DNA from: Seriola aureovittata
Lineage: Eukaryota > Chordata > Actinopteri > Carangiformes > Carangidae
Reading direction: 5' to 3'
Assembly (NCBI RefSeq): GCF_021018895.1
Contig: NC_079385.1
Location: 231,759-295,758, forward strand
Length of the DNA: 64,000 nt
The first letter of the stretch is position 1, and each line of letters opens with the position of its first letter. The notes below the pieces were generated by a model, which did no database searches, had not been told where the DNA came from, and worked only from the letters and a program-made list of their open reading frames with translations. Positions 21,287-31,515 of the stretch are shown in pieces. The translations under genes were made by a program, and so were the position numbers.

Positions 21287-22197
21287 ATCTGCAGGTAAGT
21301 CATTGGTGGTGTCTCTGGCCTAAGATGCCTTACCATATCCGCTGCTGGTGGTAACAAACTTTCTAGTATCTTCCTGGAACGTTGCTGGTCTGAAACAGCA
21401 GGATCTTTCAACAGGAGATCAACCCCAGATCGCCAGGCGTCATAATCAGATTCATGCTGTGGTCTTGGGACACGACCCGAAAATGACCGGAGTCTCGATG
21501 CAGACAGGTGGGTTAGGTTGCCATCACTTTTCACAATGTGTTCGACCACATAGCGCTGTATTCCCGGGGGGTTGAGGTCAGGGAGGGACATGGTGGGGCA
21601 TGAAGGCCTTGCAGTTCCCTGGGCGGTGGGGGTTGAGGGGATTTGTGGCAGTTCATCACTGGAATGGTGTACCCCCGAACTGAAGGGGGCAGCGCCAGGC
21701 AACTGTGCAGCTGTACTGAGGGCAGTTGGCATCACTTCCTCCCTGGAGTCTAGGTGAGTCTCCACTTTCGGGGCAGAACTTTGTTCAGTGATGGACTGAC
21801 CCAGTACAGACATTAACCCCTTCAGGACCTCAGCGTAGTCCCGTCCTGTGAGTTTAGCCAACTCTTTTAATTCGCCCAGATATTCCTTTGTTTTTAACTC
21901 CCCAAAAGAATCCGCGCAAATGATTGCAAGTTCCAAAATATCATAAGTCACTTTTTCTGTCTCGCAAATATACGTGTACGGCAAAATTTTCCGCAGTTCA
22001 ACCAAAACATTTCCCGACTCAAATTCGACAATAATCGTGTCCTGGAAAACGCCAGGCTCAGTTATGGCCACGATATTAGAGGTTTTGCCATACCGACTTA
22101 CGAATGCAACAACCTCATCGTCTGTGTGGTCATGGGTTACAGATTTAATTAAAACAGCGTTCGGAATTTTTATGCCTTTTTTCTCCAAAATGTCCAT
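20282..22197 (-). pseudogene. gag: Gypsy Gag split by a SINE (copy 2)
   Basis: It runs from ATG at 22197 (the open frame begins a few codons earlier at a non-ATG codon) to TAG at 20282. The N-terminal part (to about 21298) resembles PNMA-type Gag N-terminal domains. The C-terminal part (20282 to about 21040) has helical capsid-like sequence, a Gln-rich coiled segment (about 20590-20650) and a CCHC knuckle near the end. The two halves are separated by the SINE at 21056-21282, whose reverse-strand A tail is read as a run of Phe before a stop. Without the insertion the frame would be continuous, and the target-site duplications are clear. Copy 1 shares this break, so it predates the duplication. 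Confidence 0.88.
21056..21282 (+). mobile_element. tRNA-derived SINE in gypsy gag (copy 2)
   Basis: Same insertion as in copy 1, with 15-bp TSDs at 21041-21055 and 21283-21297. B box ggttcgaatc at 21131-21140. The A tail is roughly 27 nt here against about 5 in copy 1, the usual instability of SINE tails. Confidence 0.92.
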
Positions 22198-22251
22198 ATT
22201 TGCAATGAATATCAACTTTAGTATTGTTGCTTGCTCAGTTCTGTACTCCCT

Positions 22252-22268
22252 CCTGGCTAGCTCGCCAC
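22252..22268 (-). other. Candidate primer binding site (gypsy)
   Basis: A few bases inside the 5' LTR the minus strand reads TGGCGAGCTAGCCAGGA. TGG would pair with a tRNA CCA end. The tRNA species is not identified. Confidence 0.4.
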
Positions 22269-22274
22269 AAATTA

Positions 22275-23244
22275 TGTAACACCCACAACAAGTTAACCTG
22301 GAGTTGAGGCTAGGGCTAGTGACTACAATGTAGCATCAATGTTGACCCATGATCAGAAGACCAGGCTACGAGCTGGGAGGGAGTAAACAAGAGACCGAGG
22401 TTTGCTTAGAAATATATATATATTGTGCATTAACACCAACAACAGTCAGACAACAACAGGTAAAGTGCTAAATATATACAGTGGAAAATGTGTGAATACC
22501 AATTTCAGATGGCCAGTCCAAACAATTCATGTAGCTACTCGTTCAATCATATATATACTCCATAATACTTCAACACAACAAAATTAACCCGGATGTTCAG
22601 CTCACTTAATACCATTTACAACCCAGCTGCCCACCCACAGTTCATGAAGAACCCACGTCTGGGTTAAGTTGAGTCCAGGGGGAGGTATGGGTGAAAAAGT
22701 GTGTGGGAGAAGAGTATGTGTGTGTGTGGTGGGCAATGGGCAACAGGTAGGACGAAAGTTTATTGTGAGCTACAGAGAGCCCCCTACCGGCCTGGCAAAA
22801 ATGGGTGTCGATCCGTCGCAGTCCAGCTGTAGGCTCTAGGCCTGCTCCTTAGCTCGCCATCAATCCACGTTTGGTCAGTCTCTGCGCAAGTTACCTGCTC
22901 ACTCGCTATCGGTTTCCGCACGGCAAGTTTGGCCCGGCAAGGAGCTCCTACAAGTCAACACATCGCTTAACACTTGGCCATTATAACAATGAAAAAGCAG
23001 CGGAAAGTTTATAGTTTACCCAACCTGTAGCTCGTCTTTCCTGCAGCTTCACCCCCTCTTACCGAGACTGAACAGCGCGGCTCTATACATAAACGCGGTT
23101 GGTCGTGCCATCCCACGTGACCCCGTGATGTCACTAAACAGCGTCACTGTGATTGGCCCAGAGGGACCACGCGAGAACCGGAGCTAACTCCGCGAGATTT
23201 TGAGCGGAATGAAAAGAAAGGAGAAACCTGTCACCTGGGTTACA
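22275..23244 (-). repeat. Gypsy 5' LTR, copy 2
   Basis: 970 bp, TGTAACACCC...GGGTTACA. Flanked on the right by TAAA, matching the last bases left of the 3' LTR. Confidence 0.94.
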
Positions 23245-24730
23245 TAAAGCTTAGACTCTTTTTTCTTTCCAACAAGTGTTGGCTTTCCATCCAAACCTAA
23301 TAACCTCCTGTTATTAACCAGACATTTAATGTGGTCAATTTTAGGCAGCTTTCAGAGCTGGGTCAGAGGTCAAATCTGGTCTCTATATTTAATCTGGTAT
23401 TTCTGGCTAGCATTATCTGATTTACTGGAGTAATACCTCATTGTAAAGTTCATATTCAGAGCAATACAAAGAGATCAACACTCGTAATGTTAAACCCTCT
23501 GGTTACATTCAGCTGTCTTGGAAAGGCCAGCAGGAAACCTGTATTTATGTTTTTACATATCCTCCTGTATTTCTACTGAACCTGCTTCAAATGAAGCATG
23601 TTGTTCACTAGTTTAAAGTTTACATTCTCTTCTTTCCAACAAGTGTTGGCTTTCCATCCTGTTTCACACCTCCTGTTATTAACCAGACATTTAATGTGGT
23701 CAATTTTAGGCAGCTTTCAGAGCTGGGTCAGAGGTCAAATCTGGTCTCAATATTTAAACTGCTATTTCAGGATAACTTTATCTGATTTACTGGAGTAATA
23801 CCTCATTGTAAAGTTTACATTCTGTTCTTTCCAACAAGTGTTGGCTTTCCATCCTATCACACACCTCCTGTTATTAACCAGACATTTAATGTGGTCAATT
23901 TTAGGCAGCTTTCAGAGCTGGGTCTGAGGTCAAATCTGGTCTCTATATTTAAGCTGCTATTTCAGGATAACTTTATCTGATTTACTGGAGTAATACCTCA
24001 TTGTAAAGTTTACATTCTGTTCTTTCCAACAAGTGTTGGCTTTCCATCCTATCACACACCTCCTGTTATTAACCAGACATTTAATGTTGTCAATTTTAGG
24101 CAGCTTTCAGTGATGGGTCAGAGGTCAAATCTTCATTCATGAAGAATATGATGGATATTCAAAAGCGCTGTTTAACGTTTCAAATCTGGTCTTTATATTT
24201 AAGCTATTCCATTATAGCATTATCTGATTTACTGGAGTAATACCTCATTGTAAAGCTTAGATTCTATTCTTTCCAACAAGTGTTGGCTTTCCATCTTATC
24301 ACAAACCTCCTTTTATTAACCAGACATTTAATGTGGTCAATTTTAGGCAGCTTTCAGAGCTGGGTCAGAGGTCAAATCTGATTTACTGGAGTAATACCTC
24401 ATTGTAAAGTTCATATTCAGAGCAATACAAAGAGATCAACACTCGTAATGTTAACCCCTCTGGTGACTAGCAGCACGTTGTTGAATTCTGGTTACATTCA
24501 GCTGTCTTGAAAAGGCCAGCAGGAAAACTGTATTTATGTTTTTACATATCCTCCTGTATTTCTACTGAACCTGCTTCAAATGAAACATGTTGTTCACTAG
24601 TTTAAAGTTTACATTCTCTTCTTTCCAACAAGTGTTGGCTTTCCATCCTGTTTCACACCTCCTGTTATTAACCAGACATTTAATGTGATCAATTTTAGGC
24701 AGCTTTCAGTGATGGGTCAGAGGTCAAATC
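23245..24730 (+). repeat. Tandem repeat A block (duplicate of 3894-5390)
   Basis: Nearly identical unit by unit to the block right of gypsy copy 1, with scattered single-base differences. No coding signal. Confidence 0.9.
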
Positions 24731-26245
24731 TTCATTCATGAAGAATATGATGGATATTCAAAAGCGCTGTTTAACGTTTCCAGCGCCTAAATCGGCTCTT
24801 TTCCTCGTTAAAGCTGTCTGTGTGTCTCCAAAATCTCAGCATTCACATTTGTTGGGATTTCTACACAGAACACTTCAGGATAAGTTTTCCTGTCTATTTG
24901 AGTAGCATTCATGAAGAATATGATGGATTTCATGTTTACATGTCATAAAGTTATCAGTTACACCTGAGAATGCAATACTGTTCAAGAGCGCTGTTAAGCG
25001 TCAGGATCGGCTCTAATTCCTCGTTAGAAGCTGTCTCTGTGTCTGAGAACTGAGTTTTTCTCACTGGTTGTCCTGTCTATACAGAACACTTCAGGATAAG
25101 TTTTCCTGTCTATTTGAGTAGCATTCATGAAGAATATGATGGATTTCATGTTTACATGTCATAAAGTTATCAGTTACACCTGAGAATGCAATACTGTTCA
25201 ATACCGCTGTTTAAATGTCAGGATCGGCTCTTTTCCTCCTTAGAAGCTTTCTCTGTGTCTGAGAACTGAGTTTTTCTCAATCGTTGTACTGTCTGTACAC
25301 AACACTTCAGTATAAGTTTTCCTGTCTATTTGAGGAGCATTCATGAAGAATATGATGGATTTCATGTTTACATGTCATAAGGTTATCAGTTACACCTGAG
25401 AATGCAATACTGTTCAATAGCGCTGTTTAACGTTTCCAGCGCCTGGATCAGTTCTTTTCCTCCTTAGAAGCAGTCTCTGTGTCTGAGAACTGAGTTTTTT
25501 CACTCGTTGTCCTGCCTGTACAGAACACTTCAGGATAAGTCGTCCTATTTGACATAGGTGTGATCTTTAGGATAGCAGATAATGGTTTGACTCAGGCAAC
25601 AATAAAAAAAATCACAGGGCATCTTGCAGAGTTCAAAGATGCAGCTGCAGGGTAAACAAAAAGCAACTCTGGCATTGTCTGTAAATCTGTCCTGGAGTTT
25701 ATGCAGGTGCAATTAATACTAAGGCTGTAAGTAAGCCTAACAGCTTCCAGATCATTTTTTCTCTGGCAAGGTGGCAAGAAGGTCATATTCACTGCTTCAA
25801 GCACTTGACTATGTGATGCGTTCAAAGATCGAAGATAGGGAGAAATCCCCTGCATTTGAAGAAGAGACATCTTCTAATCAAGATGAGGACACATCCTCTC
25901 CTGAAGATGATGGGACACCCTCCTCAGAGGATGAAAACATCACCACTAATGATGAGGAGTACCAGCCAGTGCCTGATTCTTCTTCCTCAAGGGGTGAGTA
26001 CGCTGGACAAGTTTTCCTGTCTATTTGAGTACCATTCATGAAGAATATGATGGATTTCATGTTTACATGTCATAAAGTTATCAGTTACACCTGAGAATGC
26101 AATACTGTTCAAGTTAGAAGCTTTCTCTGTGTCTGAGAACTGAGTTTTTCTCACTCGTTGTCCTGTCTGTACAGAACACTTCAGGATAGGTTTTTCTGTC
26201 TATTTGAGTAGCATTCATGAAGAATATGATGGATTTCATGTTTGA
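24725..26245 (+). repeat. Tandem repeat B block
   Basis: Units starting cattcatgaag at 24906 and 25122 are 216 bp apart. It holds one more unit than 5385-6720 near 24990-25120 and lacks a 36-bp piece near 26112. Interrupted by the acidic ORF. Confidence 0.88.
25771..25993 (+). other. Acidic exon-like ORF, second copy
   Basis: Same predicted sequence as 6205-6427, again opening at GTG and ending at a splice donor (GGGTGAGTAC, GT at 25994-25995). The frame is conserved between the two direct copies, which may only reflect their recent duplication. Confidence 0.4.
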
Positions 26246-26632
26246 CACATGAATATGAATTATTTAAAAAGCCTTGTGAGGAACAACAACATTTAGGACA
26301 CAAGGGTGGGTTAGGGTCTGGGGGCGGGGTCTGGGTAACCCACCCATCTCAGGGTGGGTAAGGGGGGGTTAACCCTAACCCAACCATAAAGGCACATACA
26401 AAGAACATTGAGGAGTCTCAATATAATATATAATTACTATTATTAATGATATAAAACATAATTACTATGTATAATATGTATATATAATTAGGACCCTGCC
26501 AGAAGCCAGAAGCTCATGGACTTCCTTCTTTTGACTCCCCCTTGCTATATATGGCAGAGAAAGGACAGGTACTGATGTATTTTGGAGATCATTTTCCCCA
26601 TCTTGTTTTGCAGAGCCTGTTGTCATCCTCTT

Positions 26633-27193
26633 TATTCTGTCCTCAGCTAACGTTCCAGTATCAGACTAGACAGATAGATAACAGAGTCCAATGAAGACCA
26701 AGGGATGCGATGGATTTGTGTACTTTACTGAAAGTCCTTTAGTCTCATAGAACAAACTGTAAAACTGAAACAGAACACAAAGCAGAAATATTACATTTAA
26801 AACATTGAATGTAGCCTTGTGTACAATTATTCTATACAATATTCCAAGTAAATCTAATTAAACGAAGCAAATACACACAATAGCCTAAAACACTGTAGCC
26901 TAGCTTATGTGGTGTTAGCCATTTAGCCATTTAGCCAATTAAGTCTTTACTAGCTTAATTAAACCATCCAACATTTCTCCATAAAACAACCAAAAACAGC
27001 ATGAATTTGACTTTAAACAATTCAACACTTATAACACAACAAATACTGCAACACTCACAGACATATGCGATCCATATCCACCAAGGACAGAGAAGTGATG
27101 AACTGCATGCTTGATCCACTATTCAACTAACATATCTGCTATTTCAGCATGTCCACCAGAGGGCACCAAATCACCCTACATGAGACCAGCACA
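26633..27193 (-). repeat. BEL/Pao 3' LTR (561 bp)
   Basis: The last 66 bp (27128-27193, from taacatatctgc to gaccagcaca) are repeated at 28971-29036. On the element strand it starts TGTGCTGGTC. A short purine-rich run lies just inside (27194-27206). Confidence 0.75.
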
Positions 27194-27262
27194 CTCCTCG
27201 CCCGGTATACTAAATGTTATACCACATTTTTGATTAACATGAACTCTTACAGTGTACATAGT

Positions 27263-28972
27263 TTAAGTTCTGCAAGGAAGTAGAACAATAATGTCTGTAA
27301 TTGGTCGCAAGTAGACCTTAGCAGTGCCATTTTTTATCACCTTAACCTCCACCTTCCTGACCACGTTGTCTTTGCTGGGAATACTCTTCACAATAAGACC
27401 TACAGGCCACTCATTACGTTTGATTTGATTGTCTTTTAACAAAACAACGTCTCCGACTTGAACATTGCGTCTCTCCACAGTCCACTTTCTGCGAGGCTGT
27501 AATGTGGTCAGATATTCTTGCCTCCAGCGTTTCCAAAATGTCTCAGCAAGACTTTGAACATGTCTCCACTGCTTTGCATAAAGATCTTGTGGATCAAAGT
27601 CTCCTTCAGGAGCTGATACTACATCCACCTTCTGTGTCAGAAGCATTGCTGGTGTCAGGATGGTGGGTGTCTCTGGATCTGACGACAAAGGCACCAGCGG
27701 CCTAGCATTCATAATTGCCATCACTTCCGCCATGAGTGTGGTAAGAACTTCATGGGTGAGACGTGTAAGACCAGATTGTTGCAACATTGCATCTAAGATG
27801 CGGCGTGCAATGCCTATCATTCTCTCCCAGGGCCCACCCATGTGAGAGGAATAGGGTGGGTTAAAGGTCCAAGAACATCCTTCATTTGAGAGGTAGTTCT
27901 GTAATTCAGCATCATCAGTTTTTATCTTCAATTCCTTGCATGCTCCTATAAAGTTTGTCCCACGGTCAGACCTGAGTTGTCTAGAGGGACCTCGAACAGC
28001 AAAGAATCTCCTCAACGCATTAATAAAGCTTGAGGTTGTCATAGACTCTATTACCTCTATGTGAACTGCTCTTGTTGAAAGACAGGTAAAAAGAGCAGCC
28101 CAGCGCTTGTTTTCGGCAATTCCTCCTCTAGTACGCCGTGAGGTAATGTTCCAGGGTCCAAAAATATCCACTCCAACACGGGTGAAAGCTGGCTCGGTGG
28201 AGAGTCTATCCGCTGGCAAATCTGCCATTTTCTGGTTTTCTAAGTTCCCACGGCAGGTGACGCACTCATGAATCACAGTTGAAACTAGTCTCCTTGCACT
28301 AACAATCCATAACCCGGCTGACCGAAGGGCTCCTTCTGTGAGGTGACGGCCTTGATGTACAACCACTTCATGATAATGACGTACTAAAAGAGTAGATACA
28401 TGATGCCGCTTGGGAAGGATATAGGGATGCTTTTCATCATTTGAAAGCTCTGCTGTTCTCAATCGTCCTCCAATCCTGAGCAGTCCGTCCTGATCAATTA
28501 CAGGGTTTAGCTTCCAAAGAGGACTTTGTTTGGAGATTTCAAGGCCCTTTTTCAGCCTGTGGAGCTCATCACTGAAGACTTCTCCCTGTACACATTTAAT
28601 TACTGTGATTTTGGCTTGTGACTGTACACTCCCTTTTCCTTGGTTTGGAGTTTTAGAATAGGTCCTGGCAAATGTGATGAGTCTTGCAATGCCCCGGATC
28701 ATCAATCTCCAACTTGAAAAACGTTCAAATCGATGAGAACTGAGCTTTTCTTCTTTGGTTCCTGTTACAAAAGCAACAACTTGAGGCCGTATTTCTGCAT
28801 CAGTATCAGCATCTACCAGCTCAAAGGTTTTTTCTTTTTCAGACACAGATTTCATTATTCTGTCTCGTTTGAGGAACTCCGGGCCAGTGAACCAGTTAGT
28901 CTGCCCTAAAAGTCTTGCCGAAATTGGCCTGGTGGCATGGTCCGCTGGATTCTGGTCCGTAGTGACATGATA
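27263..28972 (-). CDS. pol: BEL/Pao Pol, C-terminal part (RT/RNase H end, integrase, DUF5641-like tail)
   Basis: The open frame runs from the LTR junction at 28972 to a stop at 27263, about 569 codons; the first ATG is at 28855. The N-terminus carries the Pao-type DQNPADHATR and WFTGPEF segments. An HHCC-like zinc region follows (HYHEVVVHQGRH...CVTC), then the integrase core with VGVDIFGPW, SDRGTNFIGA and GGPWERMIG as the D, D and E motifs. A DUF5641-like domain (VQVGDVVLLKDNQIKRNEWP...) ends it. The integrase looks complete, but the element lacks Gag, protease and most RT, so it is a fragment with no evident start or promoter. Confidence 0.9.
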   Translation of the reverse strand, partial: YHVTTDQNPADHATRPISARLLGQTNWFTGPEFLKRDRIMKSVSEKEKTFELVDADTDAEIRPQVVAFVTGTKEEKLSSHRFERFSSWRLMIRGIARLITFARTYSKTPNQGKGSVQSQAKITVIKCVQGEVFSDELHRLKKGLEISKQSPLWKLNPVIDQDGLLRIGGRLRTAELSNDEKHPYILPKRHHVSTLLVRHYHEVVVHQGRHLTEGALRSAGLWIVSARRLVSTVIHECVTCRGNLENQKMADLPADRLSTEPAFTRVGVDIFGPWNITSRRTRGGIAENKRWAALFTCLSTRAVHIEVIESMTTSSFINALRRFFAVRGPSRQLRSDRGTNFIGACKELKIKTDDAELQNYLSNEGCSWTFNPPYSSHMGGPWERMIGIARRILDAMLQQSGLTRLTHEVLTTLMAEVMAIMNARPLVPLSSDPETPTILTPAMLLTQKVDVVSAPEGDFDPQDLYAKQWRHVQSLAETFWKRWRQEYLTTLQPRRKWTVERRNVQVGDVVLLKDNQIKRNEWPVGLIVKSIPSKDNVVRKVEVKVIKNGTAKVYLRPITDIIVLLPCRT

Positions 28973-29039
28973 ACATATCTGCTATTTCAGCATGTCCACC
29001 AGAGGGCACCAAATCACCCTACATGAGACCAGCACACTC

Positions 29040-29222
29040 TTAATGCGGGATGCAATGAACGCTCAAGGCAGTTCTACTGGGAAAGGATTCCAGGCAAGCA
29101 TTGCATTTGAATGACCGGGTGTTATTTTCAGCTGGCACACTGTTTTTAGCAACTGACTTTTCACTGGCGTTTGGGATTTCTGTACCATTCAGACATATAC
29201 AAAGAACATTGAGGAGTCTCAA
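29040..29222 (-). pseudogene. Zinc-finger exon relic, second copy
   Basis: Same minus-strand exon as 7101-7283 (FKCNACLESF...), now bordered on one side by the BEL/Pao insertion. A flanking relic piece lies at about 29305-29345. Confidence 0.5.
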
Positions 29223-31330
29223 TATAATATATTATTACTGTTATTAATAATATCAAATATAATTACTATATGTATAAAATGTTACAAATCAAGTGGCTGA
29301 ACACCCTGCCGGATGCCAGAAACTCATGGACTTCCCTCTTTTGACTCCCTTATTTGGAGAGAGTCAACATTTATGCTGACAAATCTCAGCTTAAGTGAAT
29401 CACCTGTGAATTCTACCTTTGACAAGTTAAGTTTTTATTTTCAAACTATAAGAGTAATCAAAATAAAAAGGAAACAGTTTAACTTACTTCTTCTTCTTAC
29501 TCTTTTTCACTCTGACTGAAACATAAAAACAGATATTCAAGAATGACTTTTAAAAACTCAATGTCCTTTTAATGATTTTAAAGCAAATCATTATTTTATG
29601 CTGCAATCTTATATTTAATGCTGTATTCCAGCATTTTGTTTCTTACTTTCTATTTTTCTATAATTTGTTTTCATTATTAGTGTGGGGTGTGGGGGGGTTA
29701 ATTGTATTTTTTAATGTTTCTCAAATTACATGTTTTATGTAAAGCACATTGAGTTGCCATTGTGTATGAAATCCATCCATTTTCTTCCGCTTATCCTCTA
29801 GTAGGGTCGCATGGGGGCTGGAGCCTATCCCAGCATCTTTTCGGGAAAGAGGCGCGGTACACCCTGGACAGGTCGCCAGTCCATCGCAGGGCAAACACAT
29901 AGAGACAGACAACCATTCACACTCACAGCCACACCTATGGTCAATGTAGAGTATCCAATTAGCCTAGTCCCCATTTGCATGTCTTTGGACTGTGGGAGGA
30001 AGCCGGAGTACCCGGAGAGAACCCACACTGGCACGGGGAAAACATGCAAACTCCACACAGAAAGATCCCACGGCCGAGCCGGGACTCGAAACCAGAACCT
30101 TCTTGCTGTGAGGCTGTGTATGAAATGCGCTAAATAAATAAAATGCTATATAAATAAAATGCTATATAAATAAAACTGCCTTGCCTTGCCCTCTTCTGGT
30201 TTTAAACTTTCAGAGTCAAGCATCCCCCATTCTCAGGTGGGCATGTATGTAAATGCTTATGCAGGAATGTGGTTAGAGTGTAAATGACCTGTTTTAACCC
30301 TGAGTTCACAGCCTCCCTTATTTGGAGAGCGTCAACACCTATGCTGTAAATTCTCAACTAAAATAAAAAGGAAAAGTTTAACTCACTTCTTCTTCTTACT
30401 CTTTAAATAAAATGCTATATAAATAAAACTGCCTTGCTTTCTTCTGGTTTTAAACTTTCAGAGTCAAGCATCCCCCATTTTCAGGTGGACATGTATGTAA
30501 ATGCTAATGCAGGGATGTGGATAGAGTGTAAATGACCTGTTTCAACCCTGAGTTCACAGCCTCCCTTATTTGGGGAGTGGCAACACCTATGCTGTAAATT
30601 CTTAGTTTAAGTGAATCACCTCTGAATTCTATAGAGTGTAAATGACCTGTTTCAACCCTGAGTTCACAGCCTCCCTTATCTGGGGAGTGTCAACACCTAT
30701 GCTGTAAATCCTCAGCTTAAGTGAATCACCTCTGAATTCTACCTTTGACAAATTAAGTTTTTATTTTCAAACTATAAGTGTAATCAAAACATCCTTCCAT
30801 CTAAGTTCTCAGCTTAAGTGAATCACCATTGAATTCTACCTTTGACAAATGAAGTTTTTATTTTCAAACTACAAGAGTAAGCAAAATAAAAAGGAAACAG
30901 TTTAATTGACTTCTTCTTCTTACTCTTCTTCACTCTGACTGAAACATAAAAACAGATATTCTAGAATGACTTTTAAAAACCATATTTCATGGACTTTCTC
31001 TAATGAAACATTGTGTACTGAACAATCTGTATTACTAACACTGAAAAAGATACTGTGGAGAATAAAACATGCAAAGATCCTCTCCCAAAGTTAATTTAGT
31101 CCACCAGAAGAAATAACCTGTTTTAGATTGAATTGACAGCCTCCCTTATCTGGGGAGAATCAACATGTTTGCTGTAGGTTCTCAGCTTAAGTGAATCACC
31201 TCTGAATTCTACCTTTGACAAATGAAGTTTTTATTTTCAAACTATAAGTATAATCAAAATATCCTTCCATCTAAGTTCTCAGTTTAAGTGAATCACCTTT
31301 GAATTCTAACTTTGAGAAAAGAGTAATCAC
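29223..31330 (+). repeat. Repeat C block
   Basis: Same families as 7421-9748, with one extra run near 30640-31300. Ends just before the promoter of the full SET/recombinase gene. No gene seen inside. Confidence 0.8.
29773..30114 (-). mobile_element. 342-bp non-LTR/SINE-type insertion, second copy
   Basis: TSDs tgtgtatgaaat at 29761-29772 and 30115-30126. Same insertion as 7833-8174. Confidence 0.8.
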
Positions 31331-31365
31331 AAGAAGCATGTATGTAAATGCTAATGCGGGGATGT

Positions 31366-31393
31366 GGGCGGGACTTTCAGATGGACATATAAT
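31366..31393 (+). promoter_or_regulatory. Candidate promoter of the SET/recombinase gene
   Basis: A GC box GGGCGGG (31366-31372) runs into GGGACTTTCAG (NF-kB-like), with TATAAT at 31388-31393 about 120 bp before the ATG at 31516. Arrangement suits a TATA promoter with a start near 31420. Confidence 0.55.
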
Positions 31394-31515
31394 GTGAGGC
31401 GACCAGATGCCCAGTTACTGTCTTCTGAGACTGGTCAACAAGAGTGTCACGTCTTCACTGAGGATTTCTCCTGTTTTTTCCTGTTCACTCAACAGTTTTC
31501 TTTTCGTTCCTGAAA

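Larger units (their letters stand above)
14781..23244 (-). mobile_element. Ty3/gypsy LTR retrotransposon, copy 2 (both LTRs, 8.46 kb)
   Basis: The element has 970-bp LTRs at 14781-15750 (3') and 22275-23244 (5') with TG...CA ends, a 4-bp TSD TAAA (14777-14780 and 23245-23248), a purine-rich tract beside the 3' LTR, a candidate primer site beside the 5' LTR, and gag and pol in between. I noted only about four differences between the two LTRs, so the insertion is young. It is not autonomous as it stands: a SINE splits gag, and the last part of pol appears shifted in frame. It lies in repeat A. Confidence 0.95.
26633..29036 (-). mobile_element. BEL/Pao retrotransposon, internally deleted
   Basis: The insertion is absent from the paralogous site near 7102 and flanked by a 5-bp duplication CTCTT (26628-26632 and 29037-29041). 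The left end is a full 3' LTR (26633-27193). The right end keeps only the first 66 bp of the 5' LTR (28971-29036), joined directly to the distal part of pol. Gag, protease and most of the reverse transcriptase are gone. It inserted after the two direct copies of the backbone separated. Confidence 0.85.
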
